From assembly GCF_017696175.1 (NCBI RefSeq), contig NZ_JAAORE010000003.1:434001-498000 (forward strand): a stretch of DNA of 64,000 bases. The letters are read 5' to 3'. This document shows, piece after piece, positions 1 through 9,096 of this stretch. The position numbers were made by a program, and so were the translations under genes. This DNA is from Prochlorococcus marinus XMU1404 (lineage in GTDB: Bacteria > Cyanobacteriota > Cyanobacteriia > PCC-6307 > Cyanobiaceae). Under the pieces are notes generated by a model. The model made no database searches, was not told the origin of the DNA, and saw nothing but the letters and a program-made list of their open reading frames with translations. Positions within the stretch are counted from its first letter, which is position 1. Each line of letters begins with the position of its first letter.

Positions 1-1939
1 CTATTTGAGCTCTATGAATTTCCCAATTACTAGAAACAAACCCTGAATCTTTATTACTATCAGAATATCCAAGCATTAATTCTTGAAGAGGTTTAAAAGA
101 TTCTCCAACTTTTGGCAATAACGATTTGTAAAAATCTAATTTAAACAACTTTTCCATTACTTCCGGGGCTCGTTTAAGGTCTTCAACAGTCTCAAAAAGA
201 GGGACAACTAATAATTTTGACTTTTGTGAATTCTTATCAAGAAGTCCCATTTCTTTTGCGAGTAGGAGAACTTCAAGCAAATCAGATGCACTATGACTCA
301 TTGAAATTACGTAAGAATGGCAGATACGACTACCAAATTCTTGCTGCAATCTCTTAACCATTTTAAAAACTGAAAAAGTTTCTTCAGTAGCTTGAGTCCA
401 GTTAACATCAGATGAAATTAAAGGTCTTTTTGTATTTAATTCATCTACAAGCCATTTAATTTTCTCTTCCTCAGACATTTGATCATATTGCACAGATAAA
501 TCAAGATAATTTGTAAGTTCTTGTAAAGCATCACTATGCTTTGTACTTTCTTGACGAATATCTAAACTTGCCAAAGAAAATCCGAAAATATGAACCTGAG
601 TAAGTAAGGTGTTTACCGCCTCACAAGTTAAATCTGTACTAATCAGGCTATTTTTGATCAGTTCGAGATCATAAGTAAATTCGTTTACTGATTTGTAATA
701 TAAGTTTTCAACTTGATCTATATTTTTAGTTTCTATTTCTCCCTCTAAGTCAAGTTTCCACCCACTTTTAGCTAATAAATTATTCCTTTCTTGTGTTAGT
801 CTGAGTTTTTCTAAAATATAACTTAATTTCAATCTGTAAGGTTCTGATCTGTATCTTGTCGCCCTGGCTTCATAGATTTCTGGGAACTTAACCCTATCTG
901 TTTCTAATGATTCTAATAAAGAAGAACTTACTTGACTCCATTGCATTGAGACACTTAATTGATCTCTAAGATTAGATGTTGCCATAATATATCTTTCCAA
1001 CATCAACTGCCTTTGGTAGCAAGCAGTACGCCATGTTATGTCAGGAGTTACTGATGGATTACCATCCCTATCGGAGCCGACCCAAGAACCGAAATTACAA
1101 AAAGATTCAGAGGGCATCTGAACATCAGGATAGTTTTCGATGAGTGCTTCAGCAATTCTGCCTCTCAATTGAGGCATCGCATTAAATAAAACCTGCTGAA
1201 AATAATGCAAGGCATAATCTACTTCGTCCAGAACTGAAGGTTTAAATTGATGCAATTCATCTGTTCTCCACCAAAGTCTCACTTCCTCTTTTAATTGAGT
1301 TTTTAAAGAATTTTTTTCTTCTTTTGTTAAAAATTGCTCAACCTGTATTTTTTTTAACAAATTTGCGACTCTAGTTTGCTTATGTCTAATCGTATGTCTT
1401 ACTATCTCTGTCGGGTGTGCAGTAAAAACTAAACGAATATCCATTTCCTGCAATAGAGCCTCTAATTTCCCTGGAGGTACATTTAATTTCCTTAACCTAT
1501 AAAATAATTCTCTAAAAGTGACAGGAGCATTTTGTCTTGCCAATGCTGGGGCAAAAGGATCAAGATTATCGGGAGATTTTTGAACATTTTTATTGGTAAA
1601 GCTTTGAATATATCTATCTTCCTCCACTCTTTGTTCCAAAATATTTACTAGTTGAAAATATAACGAGAACGCCCTTGCGGCAGCTATGGATTCAGCTAAA
1701 TCCATAGAATTTACGATATCAACTATTTCACTTTTAGAAGTTTTTGAACTATCACCATCAATTTGTTTTGAATAACTCAATTCTTTAAGCTGTATCAATC
1801 TCTCTGCTTGATCATCTGGGCATTCTTCTCTGAGAACAGATTCCCATAGATCCTCTATTAAAAGGCGACTTTTATCAAGTGAATCATTATTACTAATCAG
1901 ATCCACTCTATTATTTTTTATCTGTTGAAAAGATTCCAT
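1..1939 (-). CDS. ppc: Phosphoenolpyruvate carboxylase (partial, C-terminus outside window)
   Basis: PEP carboxylase adds bicarbonate to phosphoenolpyruvate to give oxaloacetate, the anaplerotic entry to the incomplete cyanobacterial TCA cycle, in the cytoplasm. Reading the minus strand from ATG at 1939 gives 646 open codons to the window edge. Visible are the first catalytic-histidine signature [13 protein letters not shown] (His about 175) and the [15 protein letters not shown] signature (about 284-298). The frame leaves the window at SNWEIHRAQ, just before where the second active-site signature FHGRGGS is expected, so roughly the last third is missing. An ATG at 1947 is out of frame. The gene follows gshA after 53 nt on the same strand. 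Confidence 0.95.
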   Translation of the reverse strand, partial: MESFQQIKNNRVDLISNNDSLDKSRLLIEDLWESVLREECPDDQAERLIQLKELSYSKQIDGDSSKTSKSEIVDIVNSMDLAESIAAARAFSLYFQLVNILEQRVEEDRYIQSFTNKNVQKSPDNLDPFAPALARQNAPVTFRELFYRLRKLNVPPGKLEALLQEMDIRLVFTAHPTEIVRHTIRHKQTRVANLLKKIQVEQFLTKEEKNSLKTQLKEEVRLWWRTDELHQFKPSVLDEVDYALHYFQQVLFNAMPQLRGRIAEALIENYPDVQMPSESFCNFGSWVGSDRDGNPSVTPDITWRTACYQRQLMLERYIMATSNLRDQLSVSMQWSQVSSSLLESLETDRVKFPEIYEARATRYRSEPYRLKLSYILEKLRLTQERNNLLAKSGWKLDLEGEIETKNIDQVENLYYKSVNEFTYDLELIKNSLISTDLTCEAVNTLLTQVHIFGFSLASLDIRQESTKHSDALQELTNYLDLSVQYDQMSEEEKIKWLVDELNTKRPLISSDVNWTQATEETFSVFKMVKRLQQEFGSRICHSYVISMSHSASDLLEVLLLAKEMGLLDKNSQKSKLLVVPLFETVEDLKRAPEVMEKLFKLDFYKSLLPKVGESFKPLQELMLGYSDSNKDSGFVSSNWEIHRAQI

Positions 1940-1992
1940 ATAATCATTATGTCACAAGTGAAAATGTTAAGATCAAATATTTATTTAAATAA

Positions 1993-3111
1993 TCAAAAAT
2001 TTTCGTCTTCACTCTTAATCATATCTTCGATAGAAATTTTCATTATCTGCTCAATAGAGAGACCTCCTTTATATTGGTTTATCCATTTCATAGATTGATT
2101 ACCCTCTTCGAGCACTTTATGGATGGGTTTCAAAAGATGTTTCATATTAAATTTTTCTGCAGTAGATGATAAATCTGATAATAATTGTTGAATCCATTCT
2201 CTACAAATAACTTTTTTGCCATCTTGCCAGTGTAGTAACTCTGAATTCAAACTATCTTTAGCAGCATTCATTTCATTTTGATCACATATTTCTGATAATT
2301 GATCAATAGAAAAAATACTCGCAGTCAAAGGATCTAAAGTATTTATATTTTCAAAAAGATTTAAAATTCTTAGTTCTAGCATAGCTGTTATCCCTAATAG
2401 CAAATTGATATCATGAACAAAATCACAAATTCTTAATTCCAAACGATCGAGAATTAAAGGCCTTTGGGGACCATTTGGTCGGATTGAAGACCAAAAATGT
2501 CTAATATTCTGCATATTTTTATTATCTATATTTTCCTCGATCCAATCTACGTAGTTATTGTGATTTACAAAAAGGGGGACTTTACGTGGTGTTTTGGGAA
2601 ATTGAATCCATCTCTGTGAGTGATTTTCCGTAATTTTATTATTTAAAAAAGGAGAGCTAGCACTTATCGATAGATATAAAGCAGCCTCAGATCTTATTAA
2701 TCTTATAGCAGCAAAAAGCTTATCTAAGTCATCTATTCCTATATTTATATGAACACTTGAAGTTGCAATAGAAATTCCATAATTATCTTCTATAAATTGA
2801 TGATACTCATTATCAATATCAGATCTTTGAAATTGATTATCGTGTTTAAAACAAAGAGTGGATGAAGGAATAATTGTTAACCCTTTACCATTTAGCCATT
2901 GCCTTAATTTTTTTCTAGGAGTTATTAATTTCTCGTGTAAAAACTTATATTCTTTTTCTGGTGTTGTTATGTATTCAACATTTCTGCTATCTGGCTCTTT
3001 CACAAAATTAGAAAATTTTGCTTCGATATCGGCTGAAACACCAATATGTGAATTTAAAGAACCTGTGAAAAGTTCTACCTCAAAACCTTTACAAAGATTA
3101 TTTTGACTCAT
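1993..3111 (-). CDS. gshA: Glutamate-cysteine ligase, cyanobacterial type
   Basis: Likely catalyses ATP-dependent joining of glutamate and cysteine, the first step of glutathione synthesis. The 372-aa protein has KGFEVELF near residue 8, EPDSRNVEYIT (39-49) and TSSVHINIGI (117-126), features I associate with the cyanobacterial gshA family of the glutamine-synthetase-like ligases. The start ATG directly abuts the trpE stop codon, with no base between them, so translation is probably coupled to trpE. Being placed behind psaD and trpE links thiol synthesis to photosynthetic genes by transcription only; no functional link follows from that. The family call is from recall, not a search. Confidence 0.8.
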   Translation of the reverse strand: MSQNNLCKGFEVELFTGSLNSHIGVSADIEAKFSNFVKEPDSRNVEYITTPEKEYKFLHEKLITPRKKLRQWLNGKGLTIIPSSTLCFKHDNQFQRSDIDNEYHQFIEDNYGISIATSSVHINIGIDDLDKLFAAIRLIRSEAALYLSISASSPFLNNKITENHSQRWIQFPKTPRKVPLFVNHNNYVDWIEENIDNKNMQNIRHFWSSIRPNGPQRPLILDRLELRICDFVHDINLLLGITAMLELRILNLFENINTLDPLTASIFSIDQLSEICDQNEMNAAKDSLNSELLHWQDGKKVICREWIQQLLSDLSSTAEKFNMKHLLKPIHKVLEEGNQSMKWINQYKGGLSIEQIMKISIEDMIKSEDENF

Positions 3112-4632
3112 TTATTTATCCAGACAGGCTAATGCTTTTAATATCCCCTTTGCTTTATTTATCGTCTCTTGATATTCATTTTCAGGAGAAGAATCAGCAA
3201 CTATTCCAGCTCCTGCCTGAACTGAAACATCATATTTCCCATCTTTTGTGGGCCTAACTATCATTGTTCTTATAGTAATTGCGGTATTTAATGCACCGTT
3301 AATATCAATAGATCCGTAAACACCTGCATATGGGCCCCTAGCATCTTTTTCAAAGTGATTAATCAATTGCATAGCTCTTATTTTTGGCGCACCAGTTACT
3401 GTCCCAGCGGGGAAAGATGCTTTTAGTAAATCCCATACATCAGCACTGTTTTTTAAGATTCCCTCAACTTCACTAACTATATGCATAACATGTGAATATT
3501 TCTCAATAACCATTAAATCTTTAACCTTCACAGTACCAATTTCACAAACTCTTCCAAGATCATTTCTCCCAAGATCAATAAGCATTACATGCTCAGCTAT
3601 CTCTTTCGGATCTTTTAATAAATCCTTTTCTAATTCTATGTCTTGTTGATTATCAATACCTCTAGGTCTTGTTCCAGCTATTGGTCTTAAACTTGCAACA
3701 ATTTGACTATATTTATTTTTTTCAGCTTTAACCATTACTTCAGGACTTGAGCCTATCAGATACCATGAGCCAAAATCAAAAAATGACATGTATGGAGATG
3801 GATTAACCATCCTCAAACTTCTATACAAATTAAAGGGATCGTTATTTACTTTAGTTTGGAATCTTTGACTTATAACTATTTGGAAAATATCTCCTTTTCT
3901 TATAAATTCTTTTGCAGAGAGAACTGCATCCTCAAAATCTTTTTTCTTCCAATTACTTTCAAGATTTAAGTTCATATTATCATTTTCATTCCAATCTAAA
4001 AACTCATTTTCTTTTAGAGGGACTCTCATTAAATTTCTAGTTTCCTGAATTTTAGAAATTGAGTTTTGATACACCTCTTCAATAGAAGAATCTTTAGAAG
4101 AAGTTGTATCTGCATAAACAACTGCAGTAATACATCTTTTTATTTGATCAAAAACAACTAACTGATCAAAAAACATCCAAGAGCCATAAGGAATATTGTT
4201 TTCTGACATTTCATTAATTGGAACACTTGGTTCTATTCGATTGATTAGTTCATATCCCCAAGAGCCATATAATTGTCCAATTGATGGTAAGTTATCAAGC
4301 ATGGTTGACTTATATTCTTTTGTCCAAGTTCTTAAAATATCAAAAGGATCTCCTTTATAAATTTCAGTTTTTCCATTATTCCAAGTTTTCACTATTTCTT
4401 CGCCGTTACAAACCGCTTCCCAGAGAGGTTTAGTAGCCACAATACTCCATCTACCCAAACTTTCCCCACCTTCTACAGACTCAAGGAAAACACCATGAGA
4501 ATCTTGCGAGGATAATTTTAACCAAGTTGATAATGGGGTTTCTAAATCAGCAGGCCAAGTTTGAGTGATAGGTATAAAATTTTTACCTTCTTTGTAAGCT
4601 TTAAAAAAACTATCTTTCTGAGAGCTGATCAT
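3112..4632 (-). CDS. trpE: Anthranilate synthase component I
   Basis: Converts chorismate and ammonia (from the TrpG glutaminase) to anthranilate, the first committed step to tryptophan. The 506-aa length is normal. Conserved chorismate-binding blocks are present in order: IGSSPEVMVK, RPIAGTRPRG, LIDLGRNDLGRV, FPAGTVTGAPKIRAM and GAGIVADSSPENEYQE. Near the N-terminus, FLESVEGGESLGRWS keeps the LES-type element tied to tryptophan feedback binding in the family. trpG is not in the window. It lies 59 nt downstream of psaD and directly abuts gshA. No Trp-rich leader peptide or attenuator is visible in the short gap. Confidence 0.96.
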   Translation of the reverse strand: MISSQKDSFFKAYKEGKNFIPITQTWPADLETPLSTWLKLSSQDSHGVFLESVEGGESLGRWSIVATKPLWEAVCNGEEIVKTWNNGKTEIYKGDPFDILRTWTKEYKSTMLDNLPSIGQLYGSWGYELINRIEPSVPINEMSENNIPYGSWMFFDQLVVFDQIKRCITAVVYADTTSSKDSSIEEVYQNSISKIQETRNLMRVPLKENEFLDWNENDNMNLNLESNWKKKDFEDAVLSAKEFIRKGDIFQIVISQRFQTKVNNDPFNLYRSLRMVNPSPYMSFFDFGSWYLIGSSPEVMVKAEKNKYSQIVASLRPIAGTRPRGIDNQQDIELEKDLLKDPKEIAEHVMLIDLGRNDLGRVCEIGTVKVKDLMVIEKYSHVMHIVSEVEGILKNSADVWDLLKASFPAGTVTGAPKIRAMQLINHFEKDARGPYAGVYGSIDINGALNTAITIRTMIVRPTKDGKYDVSVQAGAGIVADSSPENEYQETINKAKGILKALACLDK

Positions 4633-4691
4633 ACTTATAATGTCAACCCAAATTATAAATAAATTCTTTTTTTATATCAACTTTAAAGAAG

Positions 4692-5114
4692 TTAATCAAA
4701 AGTATTCTTAGTTGTGAATTTCAACCCAGCTGGATTAGGATTCTCACCTATTCTTCTTGGGTTATGGCCTACTTTTTCTCTGCCTTCGTTAACTTTCTCA
4801 GGAAAGACTCCATCTTTAGGATGTAAAAATTCAATATCTCCACCTGGAAAAATTCTATAGATTTTAAAATCCTCAATTCTTGGTTTAAAAGCTCGTAATT
4901 GTGTTCCCAAAGCGAGGCATTGTTCTTTTCTTGCAAAGTACATTAAATTATCACCTTCATGCATGATAGCGGCACCGCCTGTAGGCAATTCAAATGCTTG
5001 TTCTTTCGTACTTTTCCATACAATTGCATATTTTTCTTCAGTTTCTGCTGAGTTTAATAAACCACCAGTACTTCCTATATGCTTTGGAAATTGACCAACT
5101 AAAGTTTCAGTCAT
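4692..5114 (-). CDS. psaD: Photosystem I subunit II (PsaD)
   Basis: PsaD is the stromal-face (cytoplasmic) extrinsic subunit of photosystem I that docks ferredoxin and stabilises PsaC. The 140-aa protein has the typical block [19 protein letters not shown] near residues 17-35, [20 protein letters not shown] and the basic C-terminal part ending with [12 protein letters not shown]. No transmembrane segment, as expected. It heads the leftward psaD-trpE-gshA-ppc run. psaC, its assembly partner, is about 29 kb away in this window. A plausible promoter lies upstream (see 5131-5140). Confidence 0.97.
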   Translation of the reverse strand: MTETLVGQFPKHIGSTGGLLNSAETEEKYAIVWKSTKEQAFELPTGGAAIMHEGDNLMYFARKEQCLALGTQLRAFKPRIEDFKIYRIFPGGDIEFLHPKDGVFPEKVNEGREKVGHNPRRIGENPNPAGLKFTTKNTFD

Positions 5115-5130
5115 CCTAGATTTTGAGTTA

Positions 5131-5140
5131 TTTATAATAA
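5131..5140 (-). promoter_or_regulatory. Candidate -10 element of psaD
   Basis: The minus strand reads TTATTATAAA 17-26 nt upstream of the psaD ATG, offering TATTAT as a -10 hexamer. A TTGTAA about 19 nt further upstream could serve as a weak -35. The 112-nt spacer has many AT-rich words, so this is only a best candidate. Confidence 0.3.
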
Positions 5141-5226
5141 GAAATTAGCATTCATATTTTACAAATTTCATAATTAATGGAAAAGTTTCTACATTATTTA
5201 ATAAAAGTAAAATTTATTGCTTTATT

Positions 5227-6591
5227 TTAATTTGAATCTGAAATGGGAAAAAATACTGTCAAACCGGCATCACGCCTTTGTGTGACATGTCCTCCTAAAC
5301 TAGCTAACAACTTTTGAGTAGCGTTCTGACTTAGTTGTAGGCTACCGGTTTGAGGATTCCAATTTAAAACAGGTCCCAAATCAGACCCATTATCTATTTT
5401 TGGTATTTCTTTATTCTTACTATTTAATTTCTGTACTTTTAGTTGAAGTTTCAGTTTTTGACCTGCCGGTCTTAATTCTAAAATCAATGTACTACCCTCA
5501 TGTAACCCTCTAGTATTTTTATCAATTAATCCCCTTAACATTAATTCTAATTTTTCAGAATCACTCAAAATTTGAGGGAGTTGACTGGGAATGTCTATCT
5601 TTAAAGATATTCCACGTCGGTTTAATTGTTTATTCCATAGAGGAGAAAGTTTATTAAAAATTTCAGCTAAGTTGATTTTTGCCAAGTTATTTGATGAAGG
5701 ACTTTCGTTACTGACTAATTCTGCCGCATTAAAGATTAAACCGAATCTATCTATTTGTTCATTGCATTCATTATCTATTTGAATTAAACGATTTCTCATG
5801 GATTCATCCATATTATATTTTTTCAAAGTAGAACTTATTAGGGTTCTAATAGTGGCTAAAGGAGTCCTTACTTCGTGAGAAATTGCTCGTAACAATTTTG
5901 CTTCAGTTATTTTCTCATTTTGTTCATCATTTTTTAAATAATTTTGTATGTTGTGGTTTGGCCCCAACTTTGCTAATTTTGCTGATAATGTAGGCCAAAA
6001 AATTTTTTCAAATTGATTATTAATATTAAGCATGCCCAAATTATTAATTGCTTGACGAAATTTAACCCCTTCATCATAATTTTCTTGATTTAATTTCGCA
6101 TGTATTAATTCAATTGAAATTTTTAAGCTTTCTTCATCACATTTCATTAATAGGATTTTCTTATCTTTTTCGCCTATTATTGATAAGATACATTGAAAAT
6201 TTGGTGTAATAATCATTAAAAATGGTTCATAACCATCTTTTTGACTAAGATTTAAGACTTTATAATTACTAATAAAATTTAAATCATTTTTTATTTTAGC
6301 TGAATGATTAACTGGTAAAAAACCTGCATTCTCTTTTTGAAAGTATGGGAACCCCTCCGGAGACCACAACCAGCCATTAAGTTTTTTAAAAAATTTTTTA
6401 TCGTTAAGAGCAGGCAAAGGAGATGCGACCCAAATACCTCCCTGCTGGCAATTCTGAGAGAGAAAATCTTTTTGAATAACTTCTAAAGAGGCCCACCACA
6501 TTCTTCTAGAGGTATCATCATCAACATGTATTGTTTGAACTCCTTTAATCAAGAGGTCTTGAATCTTTTTTATCGTTATTTTTGATTCCAT
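5227..6591 (-). CDS. Histidine-kinase-like protein with degenerate ATPase domain
   Basis: A 454-aa soluble protein with no transmembrane segment. Residues 1-210 form an N-terminal region I do not recognise (Trp-rich WASP-like patches at 53-90), perhaps a GAF-like sensor. The dimerisation/phosphoacceptor helix is clear: SHEVRTPLATIRT with His 239. The ATP-binding domain is poor: the N-box is LIDKNTRG (354-361) with Lys where Asn is expected, G1 reads DNGSD (400-404) rather than DxGxG, and no GLGL-type G2 box precedes LASLGGHV (429-436). The start overlaps the rodA stop (TAATG), so it is translationally coupled to a cell-wall gene. No response regulator is adjacent. It may be a phosphatase, scaffold or pseudokinase. 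Confidence 0.75.
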   Translation of the reverse strand: MESKITIKKIQDLLIKGVQTIHVDDDTSRRMWWASLEVIQKDFLSQNCQQGGIWVASPLPALNDKKFFKKLNGWLWSPEGFPYFQKENAGFLPVNHSAKIKNDLNFISNYKVLNLSQKDGYEPFLMIITPNFQCILSIIGEKDKKILLMKCDEESLKISIELIHAKLNQENYDEGVKFRQAINNLGMLNINNQFEKIFWPTLSAKLAKLGPNHNIQNYLKNDEQNEKITEAKLLRAISHEVRTPLATIRTLISSTLKKYNMDESMRNRLIQIDNECNEQIDRFGLIFNAAELVSNESPSSNNLAKINLAEIFNKLSPLWNKQLNRRGISLKIDIPSQLPQILSDSEKLELMLRGLIDKNTRGLHEGSTLILELRPAGQKLKLQLKVQKLNSKNKEIPKIDNGSDLGPVLNWNPQTGSLQLSQNATQKLLASLGGHVTQRRDAGLTVFFPISDSN

Positions 6592-7862
6592 TAAATTCTG
6601 AGTTTTCTTGAACGTTTCAATATAGATAAGACAAATCCAATAGATATAAAATTAATCACTAATGCCGTTCTACCGTAACTCATAAAAGGGAGGGGAATTC
6701 CAGTAACTGGTCCTAATCCAATAGTCATAAATAAGTTTATTATTATTTGAAATAAAAAAGTTGCGGCGATTCCAATTACGATTAGAGATTCAAAGTTTGT
6801 CCTAGCAATTTTTGCAGTATCAATAAGTTTCTTAATCAAAAAGAAGAACATAAATAAAACTATCATGCATCCTACAAAGCCCAACTCTTCGCCTAAAGCG
6901 CTGAATATAAAATCAGTATGTTGTTCTGGTATGAATTGCAAATTAGTTAGTTTACCTTGTAACAAACCAGTACCCCAAAGACCACCAGAACCAATTGCAA
7001 TTTGACTCTGAATCAAATGATATCCGCCACCTAATGGATCTCTATTTGGATCTAAAAACAAAACTAATCTATCTTTTTGATAATCTTTTAAGCCATATTG
7101 CCATAATATTGGTGTCAATTTTGCAACTAATAAATGAAACGAAATAGAGAGAGCAGAAAAAATAATTTTATTTTTCGAAGATCTATAAGCAAGATATCCC
7201 ATAAACGGAATCCAGAAAATAAGAAGAGTTGGTGAGGTTAAATATAATATTGAAGTAACAATACAAAAGATTAATATCAAAATCCACTCTATAGGCATTT
7301 GAGACCAATAGAGCATCACACCTGTCAAAACTAATAAAACTAAAGAGGTGCCTAAGTCGGGTTGAAAAAAAATTAATAACCATGGAACAATAACTACTAA
7401 AAAGGGCAATACTAAGTCTTTTATTGTTAAGATTATTTTTCTGTCAAGCACTAAAGCAAGAGTTAATACAGTACTTAATTTTGCGACTTCTGAAGGCTGA
7501 AAAGAAAAGATGCCCAAGTTTAGCCACCTTTGAGCACCGGAAACTGAGATCCCAAAAAAATAAATTAGAAATAAGGATATTAAAGTACAAAAATATAATG
7601 GGATCAAATACTTTCTAATTCTCTCTAACGGTATATAAGAAATAAAAAATGCCAAAAAATAACCTAAAAAACCAGTTAAGATATGACTCAAATAATTCGA
7701 TACTAAAAATTCACCTTGAATACTTTTAATTAAAAAACCCGAAATAACAACGAAAAAAAGGGGAATTAAAAGTAGTGGAGAAAATAAGTATCCTCTATTA
7801 AAACTGTCTTTTTTTTGTAAAGATCCTCTCTTATTTAATAAAGAAATTCTCCTAAACATCAA
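6591..7862 (-). CDS. rodA: SEDS-family peptidoglycan polymerase, RodA type
   Basis: Integral membrane glycosyltransferase that polymerises lipid II during lateral wall growth, partner of a class B PBP and of the MreBCD system encoded at 46-48 kb. The 423-aa protein has about ten hydrophobic segments, the SEDS block GAQRWLNLGIFSFQPSEVAK (109-128), a DPLGGGYHLIQSQIAIGSGG loop carrying the expected catalytic Asp, and the C-terminal IPLPFMSYGRTALV. FtsW is the alternative, but the sequence features and the mrp/kinase neighbourhood fit RodA better. It is 5 nt downstream of mrp and overlaps the downstream kinase gene by one base. Confidence 0.88.
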   Translation of the reverse strand: MMFRRISLLNKRGSLQKKDSFNRGYLFSPLLLIPLFFVVISGFLIKSIQGEFLVSNYLSHILTGFLGYFLAFFISYIPLERIRKYLIPLYFCTLISLFLIYFFGISVSGAQRWLNLGIFSFQPSEVAKLSTVLTLALVLDRKIILTIKDLVLPFLVVIVPWLLIFFQPDLGTSLVLLVLTGVMLYWSQMPIEWILILIFCIVTSILYLTSPTLLIFWIPFMGYLAYRSSKNKIIFSALSISFHLLVAKLTPILWQYGLKDYQKDRLVLFLDPNRDPLGGGYHLIQSQIAIGSGGLWGTGLLQGKLTNLQFIPEQHTDFIFSALGEELGFVGCMIVLFMFFFLIKKLIDTAKIARTNFESLIVIGIAATFLFQIIINLFMTIGLGPVTGIPLPFMSYGRTALVINFISIGFVLSILKRSRKLRI

Positions 7863-7867
7863 TTCAA

Positions 7868-8938
7868 TTATCTATAAACAAAATGATTTTTAATCAATTG
7901 TGCTAAATTATTAAATTCAATAGAACTTTCTTTCTTTGGCTGGCTAATTGAGATTGGTATTCCTTTATTGCTTTCATCAACAACAGGAATTTCAATAGGT
8001 ATTTGGGCTAATAATGGTAAGTCATTTTCTTTCGCTAATGTTTGTCCACCACCTTTACCAAAAATTTCATATTTTTTACTTGGCATATCTGGCGGAATAA
8101 ATACTGACATATTTTCTACAATTCCTAATAATGGTACGCCAAGTTGTTTAAACATTGCTAATCCCCTCCTTGCATCTTGCAAAGATACTTGTTGTGGAGT
8201 TGTTACAACAATAGCTCCAGAAATAGGCACAGATTGCGAAAGGGATATTTGAGCATCTCCTGTTCCTGGAGGCAAGTCAATAACCAAAAAATCAAGATTA
8301 TTCCATTCAACTTGATATAGAAATTGACGGATAATACTATTTAGCATTGGTCCTCTCCATATAACTGGCTGACCTTCTTCAATGAGGAAACCCATTGATA
8401 CTAATGAAATTCCATATTTATTTATAGGTATTAATCTTTGATCAGTACCACTACCTTCTGTAACCTTTGGATTCTGTTCGGCGACTCCCATCATTAAAGG
8501 AGTATTAGGTCCATAAATATCCGCATCCAGTAAACCAGTTTTTAAGCCTAATTTAGCTAATGAACAAGCAAGATTAACTGCAATTGTACTTTTCCCAACT
8601 CCACCTTTACCACTGCTAACAGCAATGATATGTCTTATGCCATCAATCCTCTGCAATTCAGAACCATTACTTTCGGTTTTAGATTCTGTTTTGGAAAGAT
8701 TATTATCTATCTCTATTTGAACATCTTCAATATCTTCAAAATCTAGTAATATTTTACGAACCTCTTGTACGATTCTATCTCTCTGAGAATTTGCAAATGA
8801 TGGTAATGATAGTGTTACGATTACTCTTGGTATAGTTACTCTTACGTTTTTAATCCAAGCTAATTCAATTACATTTTTCTTTGATCCAGCATCTAGAACT
8901 TTTTGTAAAGCAAAATTCGCATCTTCTATTGTGGTCAT
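7868..8938 (-). CDS. mrp: Mrp/ApbC-family ATPase, iron-sulfur carrier type
   Basis: A 356-aa cytoplasmic P-loop ATPase of the Mrp/NBP35 family that carries Fe-S clusters to apoproteins. Residues 1-80 match the MIP18/DUF59-like domain that often precedes Mrp. The deviant Walker A GKGGVGKS is at 110-117, followed by the switch region LDADIYGPNTPLMMG and DLPPGTGDAQ. The region that in enterobacterial Mrp holds the cluster-binding CxxC reads NMSVFIPPDMPSKKYEIFG here, without cysteines. First gene of mrp-rodA-kinase, divergent from hemF. Cyanobacterial homologues may share the Cys loss; HCF101-like function in photosystem I Fe-S assembly is possible but unproven. Confidence 0.9.
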   Translation of the reverse strand: MTTIEDANFALQKVLDAGSKKNVIELAWIKNVRVTIPRVIVTLSLPSFANSQRDRIVQEVRKILLDFEDIEDVQIEIDNNLSKTESKTESNGSELQRIDGIRHIIAVSSGKGGVGKSTIAVNLACSLAKLGLKTGLLDADIYGPNTPLMMGVAEQNPKVTEGSGTDQRLIPINKYGISLVSMGFLIEEGQPVIWRGPMLNSIIRQFLYQVEWNNLDFLVIDLPPGTGDAQISLSQSVPISGAIVVTTPQQVSLQDARRGLAMFKQLGVPLLGIVENMSVFIPPDMPSKKYEIFGKGGGQTLAKENDLPLLAQIPIEIPVVDESNKGIPISISQPKKESSIEFNNLAQLIKNHFVYR

Positions 8939-9035
8939 TAAATTTTTAAATATTTTGGCAAGGTAGTCGACTGTTTAAAAGATTAAGAACTATGTCGAAC
9001 TATCAAATAATAGTAAATAAGGACCCCCTAAGAGA

Positions 9036-9059
9036 AATTATAAAGGGAAACTTATAATT
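9036..9059. promoter_or_regulatory. Mirror-image divergent -10 elements between mrp and hemF
   Basis: AATTATAA (9036-9043) and TTATAATT (9052-9059) are perfect inverted repeats around an 8-nt spacer. Each arm holds a consensus TATAAT reading outward: plus strand 9053-9058 toward hemF, minus strand 9042-9037 toward mrp. Implied leaders are about 30 nt for hemF and 90 nt for mrp. The two polymerase footprints would overlap. It could alternatively be a repressor operator. Confidence 0.5.
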
Positions 9060-9096
9060 AACCAAAAATTTTTTTTCTTCAAGATTTACTAAATAC

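Noticed and set aside
5156-5171. TTTACAAATTTCATAA upstream of psaD as an HLR1 (RpaB) site
   Set aside because: Only the first octamer fits the direct-repeat consensus; the second half does not.
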